From Pomphorhynchus laevis (taxonomy: Eukaryota; Acanthocephala; Palaeacanthocephala; Echinorhynchida; Pomphorhynchidae), in contig WNNJ02002241.1 of assembly GCA_012934845.2 (NCBI GenBank), positions 124,001-188,000 of the forward strand: a stretch of 64,000 nucleotides of DNA. The letters run 5' to 3'. A model generated the notes under the pieces. The model worked only from the letters and a program-made list of their open reading frames with translations, did no database searches and was not told where the DNA came from. The translations under genes were made by a program, and so were the position numbers. Of this stretch, positions 1 through 12,039 are shown piece after piece; within the stretch, counting starts at the first letter, position 1, and each line of letters begins with the position of its first letter.

Positions 1-290
1 GGTATTGTTCCTATTCTTGATACAGCAGGACGCTACTAATCAGTCTGGGTGGGTCTCATCAGCTGCTGACCCAGACCTACATTTCACGTTTCGACCCTTA
101 TTTTCTGCTTTCTCCGTACACTGGTGCTGATCGGATTAAAACTCAGGACGTCTGTATCGCGATTCAACGCTACATCCACTCAGCTGGCTGCTCCAGTGGT
201 GTAGATATACATTTCTGTATATTGCTTTTGGTAGGGGATCGTATCAAGAATAGGAACAATACCTGTGAGGATAATGTCGTGCCACAATCA
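1..290 (-). repeat. Family A fold-back repeat with hammerhead-like core
   Basis: This is a partial copy of a repeat also found at 9090-9505 and 51990-52440. Read on the minus strand, bases 1-120 carry GGGTC-GAAAC, a short hairpin, GTA, GTCTGGG, CTGATGA-GACCC and CCCAGAC in that order. The right end (about 240-290) is the inverted complement of the left end (shared run: CAAGAATAGGAACAATACC), so the element is a fold-back. Here the right arm is short. Its function is unknown; I infer a non-autonomous, ribozyme-bearing element. The window may start inside it. Confidence 0.7.
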
Positions 291-1499
291 GAAAAATAAG
301 TGGTAATTTCATTGAAATCTACATAATTTAAAAAAAGTTAATAAATATATGTACAAATTAGAATCTTGGTTTCAAAGTGAACTGCAGATAGGCGTTAAAT
401 GTGACTAAATAGTGAGCATTTAAAAGCCTAACTAAGCGTGAAACAACATTCAATTGCACAACTGGATTAAAAGCTACATATTAATTGAAAATGTCTTTTG
501 TCTACAAACCTTACACACTATAAAACACAACTGCGAAATTTAAGACAAAGATAATTATGCGTAACGAATTGAATTCATGGTAAAATTTAGGATTTTGACT
601 TTTTATATATAAGGATACTCAAGACATCGATATATTTAGGAATGCACATTTCAATTGTGCTGTACGAAACATATCTTAACATAAAAACTGTTGCGTGTAT
701 AGACAATGTAGCAGCTTACAAAATGTAAATTTGGAAAATAACTACGGCAGAAAGTCAGGTCAGCAACATACAGATATCGGCAAAAAGCCCATTGTCATCA
801 CGTTGGATGTCAATAGCATAGTGCTTTATCAAGTTATAAATAGTCGAAGGTAAATTAAACCCATTGTAGATATGCGTGCAAAAAATAGAGTATTTCGGTA
901 TTATGCCTTAAAAGCCAATAACGAGGCAAACGTTGATATATTAGTCATTTCCGTCAAAGCAAATAGTGATAATGTAGGATAGGCGAGCGCCATATAGAGC
1001 CTTTAAGACAGTTGGAAAATGGTTTCATACTGGTTAGAAACAAAAAAGACAAATGTTAGAAACGAGTTTAGGTAAAACAAAAAACAAAGCGTCATAATAA
1101 AACACCGCCGTTCTAGATTTTTATAAAACTTTCAACTACAAATTAAAATTTTATTAAATTAAAAGTATTTGAATCAAAAATAATTAAAATTTAACTAAAC
1201 CTGTTTAACATATTTAACTTATCAAACGTTTTATAATGGCATTTTAATTTGTAGTTGCATATATGAAATATATCTTATGCATTATGTAATATTTTTACTA
1301 TCTAACAATAAACATTTATAGATTACAATTTTTATGTTCCTTTGATTTATTTTTATATGAATGTGAAATCATTTAAATAAAATAATCTTAATAAATAATA
1401 ATGTTAACTATTCTACAAATATCTTAAAAATATTTCAACTACGTTATGTAAAAAAAATGATATGATGATTTTGTAAATTTAAAGATATGAATAGATTGA
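291..1499. other. AT-rich stretch, nothing recognised
   Basis: No open frame of note, no splice-bounded exon and no repeat that I could match elsewhere in the window. The composition is strongly AT-rich. Confidence 0.5.
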
Positions 1500-2995
1500 T
1501 GCTCAATAATCTTTATTATTCATTAGTCGGTTTGGTATTATCCTCGTGTGGTTGTTTGAATCCTATCAGCGCACTGTACACTACAATCAGCGTGGGTGGA
1601 CCTCATCAGCAGTGAGCCCACGCCTACATTTCGTGTTTCGGTCCTTTTACTGCTTCTGCTGATTCCTTGTCTCCGAAATGCTGGTTTATATTTTGCTTAT
1701 ATACAAAATTACACAATTAATGTGTTCTATATTTGGTGTGGGCGGTAACTAATATTCGCAATTCGAATCCACCACACACCTATTTTTTATTCCGTTCTTA
1801 TACGAAATGTTCACTGGACAGTAAACCGTAAGCTGTCTTTTTACTATTGTGAATATTGCATACACGAGCCATTATTCTTAACTGGTCGGTTTGATATTAT
1901 CCTCGTGTGGTTGTTTGAATCCTATCAGCACACTGTACACTACAATCAGCGTGGGTGGACCTCATCAGCAGTGAGCCCACGCCTACATTTCGTGTTTCGG
2001 TCCTTTTACTGCTTCTGCTGATTCCTTGTCTCCGAAATGCTGGTTTATATTTTGCTTATATACAAAATTACACAATTAATGTGTTCTATATTTGGTGTGG
2101 GCGGTAACTAATATTCGCAATTCGAATCCACCACACACCTATTTTTTATTCCGTTCTTATACGAAATGCTCACTGGACAGTAAACCGTAAGCTGTCTTTT
2201 ATTATTGTGAATATTCACAATAGTAAAAGACAGCTTACGGTAAATCGTGAATATTCACAATAATAAAAGACAGCTTACGGTTTACTGTCCAGTGAACATT
2301 TCGTGTGGGCGGTAACTAATATTCGCAATTCGAATCCACCACACACCGATTTTTTATTCGGCTCTTTTACGAAATGTTCACTGGACAGCTTACGGTAAAT
2401 CGTGAATATTCACAATAGTAAAAGACAGCTTACAGTTTACTGTCCAGTGAACATTTCGTGTGGGCGGTAACTAATATTTGCAATTCGAATCTACCACACA
2501 CCGATTTTTTATTCCGTTCTTATACGAAATGTTCACTGGACAGTAAATCGTAAGCTGTCTTTTACTATTGTGAATATTCACAATAGTAAAAGACAGCTTA
2601 CGGTAAACCGTGAATATTCACAATAGTAAAAGACAGCTTACGGTTTACTGTCCAGTAAACATTTCGTATGAAAACAGAATAAAAAATCGGTGTGTGGTGG
2701 ATTTGAATTTCGAATATTAGTTACCGCCCACACCAAATATAGAACACATTAATTGTGTAATTTGGTATATAAGCAAAATATAAACCAGCATTTCGACGAC
2801 AAGGAGTTCAGCAGAAACAATAACATGACCGAAACACGAAATGTAGGCATATGCTCACTGCTGATAAGGTCAACCCACGCTGATTGTAGTGTACAGTGAT
2901 GCTAATAGGATTCAAACAACCACACGAGGATAATATCAAACCGACCAATGAAGAATAGTGGCTCGTGTAAGCAATATTCACAATAATCTTTATTA
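1500..2995. repeat. Family B compound fold-back repeat with hammerhead-like core
   Basis: Two head-to-tail units of about 363 bp (about 1525-1887 and 1888-2230) are followed by a palindromic centre and an inverted, more diverged unit (about 2650-2960). Outer flanks near 1500 and 2985 share CAATAATCTTTATTAT. On the minus strand each left unit reads GGACC-GAAAC, hairpin, GTA, GCGTGGG, CTGATGA-GGTCC, CCCACGC (first unit 1590-1644). This is the family A layout with different but still complementary arms. Both families also share ATATTATCCTC near the end. Tandem units of a few hundred bases with hammerhead motifs resemble metazoan retrozymes, which are thought to be mobilised by Penelope-like elements; that assignment is inference. 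Confidence 0.7.
2190..2680. repeat. Palindromic core of the family B cluster
   Basis: A short module containing GTGAATATTCAC, a run reading AGTAAAAGACAGCTTACGGT and a run reading ACTGTCCAGTGAACATTTCG is repeated about five times in alternating orientation. It produces nested perfect palindromes around GTGAATATTCAC. These are the inner ends of the 363-bp units. The arrangement suggests repeated inversion or replication slippage, and such palindromes are also prone to misassembly. Confidence 0.7.
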
Positions 2996-4489
2996 TGTTG
3001 TTAATCAAATGATCACTCAATTATGAATTAAATAAAAATTTATTAATAACTTATAAGAATTTTATTTAGTAATTAAGCAATTATTAGTTTAATAAAGTAA
3101 TATTTATAGTATATAACAATTTATAGTATATTATATATTAAACTAACATACAATGTTAGCTTAAATTATTGATTTAATGTAAGTTTTATTGCTGAATTTT
3201 AAAAAACGAGATCATTTAAAAATACCATGACAATTCAGTAATTTAAAAATTTTAATAGAATAATTTAGATAAAAAATAATTAATTAATTTATAATATATT
3301 AAAAATGTATAAAATGTATAAAAATAATGCATTAAAATGTATAAATTTATTATAATACATTTATACAGTCTGATTACAAATTTATAGAATAATAAATCAT
3401 TATAAATCGATGTATTCATTCATTATAGATCGATATTCACTGTTGTAAATGAATAGTTCATTAATTAGTGATTAAATAGAAAGGTGCAATGTTTTATTAA
3501 ATAGTCGAATTTTCAATGTAAAACTGCCATCATCTTTAGAACCAAAAATAAATCAGATTAATCTACTGAGTCTATGTTTTTACAATAAATAATTAACTAA
3601 TAATATTTTAATTTTAAGATTTTATCTAATTTGAATTTATAAAAATGCAAAGAGTGATAAAAGAAACAATATTGATATTCATTACTGTAGGTTGTAATGT
3701 AACAATATCTGAAAATAAATAGTCATATATATTGTAGTCATATATATGACTACATAATATATAGTCATAAATAACGAAATATACAATCTAAAGCCAGCTT
3801 ACTTATGTTTTTTTAAGATTCGAATTGCAATTCGACTTATCACGACGTTACGAGTATATGTGGAGTGTATCGTCGCATTGAGAAGATATTATCTATTTCA
3901 GTGTGTAAATTAATTATCTATGTAAAAATAATGACAGGCTAGACTGAGTCTAACGGCAGATATTTATGTCATTAATAATTTGGTCAGCTGTTTAATTTAC
4001 GGTCACTTGTGCAAGTATCGTCACAGTGAAAAATACGGAATGCGGGAATAGTCTTCTAATGAAGACGGCAACATAGTCATTACATAAATTACCCGGTCTT
4101 GCTGTGAAAATAGCATCTAACAAAGATTATCGATGCTTATAATAGTAAATCTTAATACTTCAATGTTCAGGCAAAAACCTGCAGTAAAAAACGGTACAAT
4201 TTTAATAAATTGAACATTTCATAATAATACGCGAATAGGTGTTAACCGAACCCTAAAAATGTAAACAAGTAACATCAATGACTGAAAGTTTACACTATAT
4301 GCATACAAAACCAAAGGTATTGAATGCACGTATAATAATTTTAATCTACCGGGCATGAATTATGAATGTTACAGTAAAAATATGTCGGTTTAAGGAAAAA
4401 TTTTAATTTCAGAAGACATTTTGTTCTAACATAACTATCGTGCAGCTAAAAGTATACCGCAAATAATCCACAATTTACGAACACAAAAT
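2996..4489. other. AT-rich stretch, nothing recognised
   Basis: Mostly A+T with short simple runs (about 3720-3770 holds repeats of TCATATATA). No exon, RNA gene or element could be supported. Confidence 0.5.
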
Positions 4490-5770
4490 CTATAAACATA
4501 ATGATACCCGCTCCACACAGCGAAGAACTACCTGTTCCTAACTTCAATGTCTTGCCTCAGCTAAGTTTATTCTCAAGTGACGAAGTTTCCTCACTTAAGT
4601 ATGTTGACGAAGATAAAGAATTTCAGTTGAAACCACATCTAAGTTGTTCTCCTAGATAGAGTTGAATGATCGTACGTGACTTAAACCTCCCCAAGAATTC
4701 TGCAGAGCTGTTGACTTCCCGAATAAAAGAGAAGAATCTTTTAGAGAACGGTGTTCGTGGATAACCTTTTTACGAAGTCGCCATCGAAAAAATTCCTTCT
4801 TTTCTTCACCAAGGAAGAGTTGATTTATTGTATAGATAAAGGCGGGCTTCTTCATAAACTCGGAATTGAACAATACAAACCACGAGATTGGCGTCTTTTC
4901 ATTGATAGTTCTAAGCGCACTTTAAAATATGTATTGTTACACAATAAAAGTTTGTATGGATCTGTCCCACTAGGCTACTCAACAACTCTTAAAGAAAAAT
5001 ATGGAGACATTAAGTTGGTTTTAGAGAAGATACAGTATCACGATCATAAATGGGTAATTTGCGTTGACTTAAAAATGATTAATCGTTTACTGGGATAGCA
5101 ATCTGGTTACACAAAATACCCATGTTTTCCATGCATGTGGGACAGTATAGACCGATCAAACCAACATATTCAGAAAGACTGGTTACTACGAACAACTATA
5201 GTTCTTTATAGAGCTGTTAATATATTAAAAGAACGTTTAGTTGAACGAGAGAAGATTATTTTTCTTACTTTGCACATCAAACTGTGATTGGTGAAGACAT
5301 TCGTCAAATCTCTTTATAAAAACGACGATTGCTTCAAGTGCATTGTAAGCGATTTTCCAGGCTTTTTTTGAAAACTTAAAGCAGGGATTTTTCATGGACC
5401 ACATATTCGTAAGTTACTGAAGGGCATCGAATTAGTGAAAAAGATGAGTGAAAAAGAAGCATCAGATTGACTAGCCTTTGTAGATGTAGTGCAGAATTTT
5501 CTAGGGAAACACAATAGTGACAACTATAAATACATTGTCGCAAACTTGATATTAAGATATCATGACATTGACGCAAATATGAGCATCAAAATGCATTTTC
5601 AATTCAGTCATCTCGATCGATTTCCTGAAAATCTTGGAGACGTCAGCGACGAACAAGGTGAACGATTCTATCAGGACATCAAAGAGATGGAAACTCGTCA
5701 CTAAAGATTTCGGGACACTGTGATGATGGCGAACTATTGCTGGTGTGATAAACCGAAGATTGAGATAAAC
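4490..5770 (+). pseudogene. Broken relic of a multicopy arthropod protein family
   Basis: Translation in shifting plus-strand frames gives segments such as DWRLFIDSSKRTLKYVLLHN, WVICVDLKMINRLLG, SGYTKYPCFPCMWDS, and near the end RFPENLGDVSDEQGERFYQD. I recognise this series (LFIDSSK..LK.VLLHN, then GYTKFPCFLCMWDSR, then SDEQGERFHQDI) from an uncharacterised protein family present in many copies in arthropod and cnidarian genomes. Its multicopy nature suggests a mobile-element origin, but I cannot name the element. The copy is old and broken several times. A start near 4501 (ATGATACCCGCTCC) fits the family's N-terminal region. Confidence 0.6.
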
Positions 5771-6355
5771 CGAAGTGATTTTCGAATTTAACTGGAAAAC
5801 TTACATAAGAATTCGTTAAAAATATCCAGACAACATACAAGATTTATTAAATTCAAAATCATTATAATGTATTATATTATAATACATCAAAGATAAAAAG
5901 ACAATATACCATGTGAAAATTATTACGGTTAGCACGAATCATATCATTTTAAAAAATGATAAGTTCATTGGCCAAATATTACATATACGAATGCGAACCT
6001 ACTTGTTCCTTATTGAATATAATTTGTTTGTTATTTACACTATTGAAAATGAAACATATCGGCTCGTTATTTACAATATTGAATTTGTGGGAATTACGAT
6101 ATTAAGTAACGATTTTATTAATAACTATTTACAATATTGAATTTATGTTTGTAAAGTCTTTGAATTTGTCTAAATGTGGTTTAAATAACATTTCGCTGCC
6201 GTAATTGGTAATTTGAAATATTTGAAATATTTCAAATCCGAAATGGTAACTTTACATTTCGAGCCATATCTGCATTTATGCTTCAAGTAATGGTTTTTCC
6301 CTATTACGTGTTTATATGTCAGTTTGCAACAAATATTATATACGTGGAATATATG
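5771..6355. other. AT-rich spacer
   Basis: Low-complexity A+T with short open frames that look random. Nothing can be supported here. Confidence 0.5.
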
Positions 6356-6660
6356 CTAGACATTATTGAATATATGTTATGGGGCCTGAAACGGGCCCAA
6401 CATCTGTCATTAAAAGGAAACGATCAGGTACGTCTCTGGTGTATCTGGGGAATCTCGGGATTAGTCTTATTTTCTAGAGGACGTCCCACAGAGCAAATAC
6501 TAAGATTTCTGAAACTCCTCACGTCGATATTACCGACCTTCGTCCGCATCGATTAGATCCTCAGGTGTGTGAGAATCCCTAAGTGGTTTAATCGGAAGAT
6601 GGTGCTTTGGTGTTTGCTAGTGGACTCAGATCATATTCCCTGTTTGTTTAAATTATGAAA
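6356..6660 (+). mobile_element. LINE family 1, 3' fragment
   Basis: The frame reads LWGLKRAQHLSLKGNDQVRL, close to SLKWAKHLSLIGKTQVRLWG encoded by the minus-strand LINE at 20745-21068 and to the corresponding segment at about 60885 (LKRAQLLSLRG). Only the last few hundred bases of the element are present. It ends near an A-rich stretch (6660-6690), as expected for a 5'-truncated non-LTR copy. Confidence 0.65.
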
Positions 6661-9085
6661 ATATTTTAAAAATAAAGTAATTACGGATATTTTTTATAAA
6701 AATTGTATCCGTGCACCACGTTAATAATTTTTATCGTGGTTTTACTAGACAAGGTAGTAAATACCCAATATCAGCAAATAAACAGAGTGAAACTTTGTAA
6801 AGAAAATATTTGGATTTATCTTGATTATCATTTCCCCTTTTAATAAAAATGTCAAAGCAAAAATATTTTTTGGTCGGTGCGTCGACTGTCGTCAAATAGA
6901 CTTTTACAGCAGCATGTACAAGACGAGATCATTGAAGATACAAAAAGAAATTATTTTTCCTTTTATTCAAATATTTGTTCACAAAATTTATCGATTAATG
7001 TTAATTATTGGCATTTTGTGGATATCGACTGCTTGATTTCGCATTTCCTTATTATATCTAAGGAGATGGATAAATATTTAACATATTAAAAATTAAATTT
7101 AAGAAACATTTTTTAAATAAAATTAGCATAAAATACTGCAAACCTTCTGTAGTTTAAAGGTGTGTGATATCTCCTTTTATTCCGTGGATTAAAAGCTTAC
7201 ATAAACTGTATTTCTTAGGAGGTATCATTTTCTAAAATTATAAACCGTAATAAGTGCAGATCCGACAAATATTCAGTAATGCGGTTTGATCGGCAGCCAT
7301 ACACGGCTATGGTTTCAATGTTTTTAATTAAGGAGCAAGCGAAGTTTAGAGAAATCACCAAATTATTACTGCATACATATATGTAGATTACTGACGGTGT
7401 ATTAGAAAAAAGGATAGAAATCAATTTATCATCGCTATACTGCTCTTTACATAGAAAAAGAAAAAATCGTTAACGTGTTGATTCACAACAATATGGTCTA
7501 CTACATTATATGCTAGATAGCAGTCAAGTTTAGAGTGAATAATTAAAAGCTGTTACTTTCGTGCTGTCAGTTAGTCTTGCTATACTAATGAAATGAAAAT
7601 GTCTTTTGTTTTGAAAACGAAAAGTATTGATCTTTTATGTAAACGTGTGTTTAGTTGAAATCTAACACTGATGGTTTTGTTGGCCATAGAAAATAACGGT
7701 TTCTCATAAAGCAAACCGTTTCTCGTTTTGGTTTGATCATTATTATAAAGAAGACAACAAGTGAACTAGAAGCATATATGGGAATATAGATACATAGGCA
7801 GGTTATGTATATCAAACGATCACCAGAAAGGCACGATTTGTTAAGAGAGATTTTATCTTTTGAAAAAGCATAATTTAGGCTTTCATTAAAGCTTTGGTAA
7901 AATACAGGTTTTCAAATAAAGTACGGGATTATACCGGGATTTTTTCTTACAGCAGCCTTCAAAATAAATGGACTGTGTAAAAATTTATATACCAAATATC
8001 CACGTAACATTCTGAGGTTAACGACAATAAACTAACAGACATCTTATTCTTCAGCCTTTGTCACGCTTTGAGGTGGGGTCGGCTAAATAAACTAACAGAC
8101 ATACTATATATAAATCAAAACTTAAGTTCTTTGAATGTTCCATGATTTTTAGTGTACATTTTAAAAACCACAATATAGCGTACTGCTGTTGGCCTAAAAG
8201 TATAGAATTAAAGTAGCGTGCAGAATAAAAATAGTCACAAAATTTCAATTGATATTTATATTCAATATTTTAAATCCGCATGATTAACAAAAAACAATAT
8301 TATGATCTTTAACGTAGTTGTCCATAATACAAAAATTACGACACCGATGTTAGTCTATATTGTAGTAATTTTACAACGGCACCCAATATCATTTAAAATA
8401 TTTCCTTTCTCCATATTGGATACTACATGTAGTGTTATTGTCTACAAGTTTCCTTTGGTGACTGTGAAAAGCTAGGTCGCTTTCAGAGACTCCTACATAT
8501 CTAGGAGGCACCTTCGCCACTATGTGTAAGTGAGCATTTTTGTATTATCCACGTGACACGTAGTTTAACGCTGAAACCTTATCTAGCTTTACTCCCACAC
8601 TGGGTTATTGGCAAAACTGATTTTTTGGAAGGCGTCAACAATTTTTTATAATTGCGTAAAAATTAATTATTTTTGCAATTCGGGGTTATATTAGAAATGT
8701 GTGAAGCATGAGGCTATATCAATTTAATACATTAATTAAGCTATTTAAATGCATTTTGCTAATAATAAAAATTTACCGAAATTACAATATACTCTAATAA
8801 CTGTTTTAATATGTTGTATTGTGAAAAAATAATTAGCAAATGAAAATGTGTAGTGTTATCTTAATGAGCAGCATGTAATCAGTCAACTTATGACCTATTT
8901 AATTTAGTTCCTTTAGTTGGATCCATGCATTTGACCCATTATAAACGACAAATTTGATGGGTATTAGATAGCGTTATGTAATCCCTCGTATATTAATGCA
9001 TATTTGATCTTTAATAAGAAATAAACATATAATCTAAATTAGTAGATACGTAAATTTAATAATACATTTAAGTGAACATTATTTT
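6661..9085. other. Long AT-rich stretch without identified genes
   Basis: No coding segment matches anything I recognise. A short direct repeat (TAAACTAACAGACAT at about 8028 and 8088) is present. A slightly GC-richer patch at 8450-8610 has no coding frame I can support. Confidence 0.45.
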
Positions 9086-9089
9086 ATTA

Positions 9090-9505
9090 TTCTGGTTGTG
9101 GCACAATATTATCCTCATAGGTATTTTTCCTATTCCTGATACAGCAGGACGCTACTAATCAGTCTGTATGGGTCTCATCAGCTGCTGACCCAGACCTACA
9201 TTTAACGTTTCGACCTTTATTATCTGCTTTCTCCGTACACTGATGCTGATCGGATTAAAACTCAGGACGTCTGTATCGCGATTCTACGCTACATCTACTT
9301 GGATGGCTGCTCCAGTGGTGTAGATATACATTTCTGTATTTTAAGTACTTCAGTGTACGGATAAGGCAGATAATAAGGGTCTAAACGTGAAATGTAGGTC
9401 TGGGTCAGCAGCTGATGAGACCCACCCAGACTGATTAGTAGTGTCCTGCTGTATCAGGAATAGGAACAATACCTGTGAGGATAATATGGTACCACAATCG
9501 GAAAA
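9090..9505. repeat. Family A fold-back repeat, both arms present
   Basis: Left arm 9098-9245 and right arm about 9345-9490 are inverted copies of each other around a centre of about 100 bp. The right arm on the plus strand, and the left arm on the minus strand, both carry the core order GAAAC (CTAAAC in the right arm), GTA, GTCTGGG, CTGATGA-GACCC. In the left arm the distal pairing segment is changed (CATACAGAC on the minus strand). The flanking run GCATCTGTGAGCTG beyond the right arm recurs inverted to the left of the 52-kb copy, so the element may extend a little further. Confidence 0.75.
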
Positions 9506-11299
9506 AAATTTCAGCTCACAGATGCAATCAAATACAATTATTTTATTAATTACAATATATTATTTAAATAACCAAATCTTATAACAGATATGAAACTTGT
9601 ATCGATTTAAATGCACGATATACCAGTGGTAATGTATAAATATATATTTAGTATTAAAAAATATGATCCAGTGATTTTATTAAATATTTTGTGTTTAAAC
9701 AAGAGTATTTTAAATTTTTACAAAATATTTCTTTTTTTATAACTTTATTTTGAGCGTATTTTTAAATTTATTTATATTAATGCAATTTATAGATAAAAAA
9801 TTTTATAAAATTTATTTATAAATTTACTGTTTATATTATTTATTACTATATATAATTTAATTAATTTAATTAAGTAATAAATTTAAAATTTATTACTAAA
9901 AATTCATTAAAATTTTAATATATACAAAAATTATATTATAATAATTCCAAAAAGGCATAAATGCAATTTTTATAAACATTCATTAAGTAAATTTATTTAA
10001 CAAAATTAATAAAAATGATCATATTACTGTCGTAAAAATAATGTAAATGTCGTGATAACAATATTTCATCAACTATAATATTAACTTAATTACTAATTTA
10101 TGACTGATTAATGACTAATTTCACTTTGATTTCATTTTTATCTTACTTTTTTAAATTTAAATAAAGTTTACCAGTAATTCGATATATTAAATTTCACATT
10201 TTCGGAACGTATTCTTTACCAACAATACAATGATTTTGAGAAAAATAATTATAAGTTATTAAAGTAAAAAAATTAAAAATGGTTTTAGTCACAAATACTA
10301 ATCGGGAAGTTATGTAATACATATGACAGTACTACGAATTATTATAATACATTTCAAATCTTTTACTCTATACGTTTAAATATTTAACCCTAAAACTATG
10401 TTTTAAGATGTTCGTAAATTTCGAATAATAACTCTCGTCAGAAAAGTGCTAATAAAATTGCCCTAAATGCGACATATACAAGTATCATCATAAGTTTTGC
10501 TGCTCCAGAATCCAAGTTTAACGCTTACTCATTACTCTTATTTTATCCTATAGCTATTTTAAATGGCCAATATATTTATATGAAATATTATTTATATTAT
10601 ATATTATTTAAATATATATTATTATAATATATATTATTTAAAATTAATATTAAAATATTCGTTACCTACTTTCTTAAGTTATCGAATTTAGAATGTCTTA
10701 CATTGTTAATTCTTACCTTTTTAATAGTTGATCATGTTTCATACGGTGTTGTTCTTAAGTGTGACGAACAGCCGTTAGCCGACAACAACTCAACAGATAT
10801 TTCTCGAATATTCGTTTTTCTGTCAGTTGTAACTCTAACTACTTTGCTGAAATATCGAAACTCCATGTAACGCTACTAAGTTTACACATTTTCTTTATAT
10901 TTCCATTTGCTAATAATGCGAACCAGTCATTCTCACGTTCATACCGATTTTAATTAGTCAAATTATCAGTGTTCTCCTTGGTACACATGATTTTCGCTTT
11001 TGTTTCTTTCATTCAATAAAAAGTCAATCCTTAAATTATATTTTTACTTCGCATTGCTTATCTATATTTTGGATACACCAAAATTCCCGAAGTATATATT
11101 CACATTGCCAATTATTATGATATATAAGTACATATCATAGTCTCAGTGGCTGTTTTGATAAGCCACATGTAACTCTGTTTGATATTCCAAGGTTAATTCA
11201 ATTGTGACACATCACCTTGAAAATTGTTGACGTAGGAAAGCGTTCCAAAGATTGAAAGCCCTATGCATTAATAGATATATTGCGTGCAATTGCCACTAA
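9506..11299. other. Very AT-rich stretch
   Basis: Long A+T runs with no supported exon. From about 10730 the composition becomes less extreme, but I could not read a conserved product. Confidence 0.45.
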
Positions 11300-11830
11300 T
11301 GTCTTTAGAAATGTGTTTAACACGTTGGTTCGTCCACATTTAGCCCGGTCACTAAACAAGGAAGGACAGATATTGAGTCAGTCCCAAGGCGAGGTTCTCG
11401 TTTATGTTCGAATGCGAGATTGGATTATGCATCTCGATTAGATTTACTAAGAATTCAACCGATGTCATCACGATTTTTGTTTCTTGACTTGATAGGAATC
11501 ATGCGGTTGTACACCGATTGGACGGTTATCTGAGTGGTTCCATTACATTACGTTCATCGATTTTGAAAGATCACAGTAAAACTGTCTATAAAACAAGGCA
11601 TGGTAGGTATCCAACATGCTAGAGAATGTCGCACAATGTACTTATTATGTGGAATTCTCTGCCTGAGGAAATTGCTTCCGCCCGGAGTCTGCATTTTTCA
11701 AAAAATTATTAAAGACATGGATCATCAAGAAGACGAGAAACGAGTCATGGACATATTTGCAGTGATTTTTATTTTTTTTTGCTTGTTGACTTCTTTTTCT
11801 TCGTTTCTTATTTTTTAGTTTTATTTTTTT
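11300..11830 (+). mobile_element. 3' end of a CR1/Jockey-type LINE
   Basis: Frames on the plus strand give LNTLVRPHL, then RLDLLRIQPMSSRFLFLDLI, then MWNSLPEEIASARSLHFFKK followed by LLKTW. This succession (LVRPHLEY, R...L.I.PL..RR...DL, WNSLP..........FK..L) is the standard C-terminal tail of reverse transcriptases from CR1/Jockey-group non-LTR retrotransposons. The frame changes several times and nothing upstream of the thumb region survives. T-rich and A-rich runs follow at 11765-11835. Confidence 0.65.
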
Positions 11831-12039
11831 AAAAACTGTGATCACGCGAAATAGCCTTATGGCTAAGCCTTGTAAGAATAATAATTACAGTGAGGAAGTT
11901 TATATAGTGTCCTGCGGTGTCCTCTATGTAGAAATGTATGATTATGTATGGTATCCGTTAGGTAACCATCATAACCATACACATTTTATCTCATTATTGT
12001 GCATAATTTTAGGGTTTCCAGCCCTATAGCATATGAAGT

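Noticed and set aside
2808-3020. 70-codon minus-strand frame across family B
   Set aside because: It lies in the inverted arm of a non-coding repeat; the frame is not kept in the sister units.
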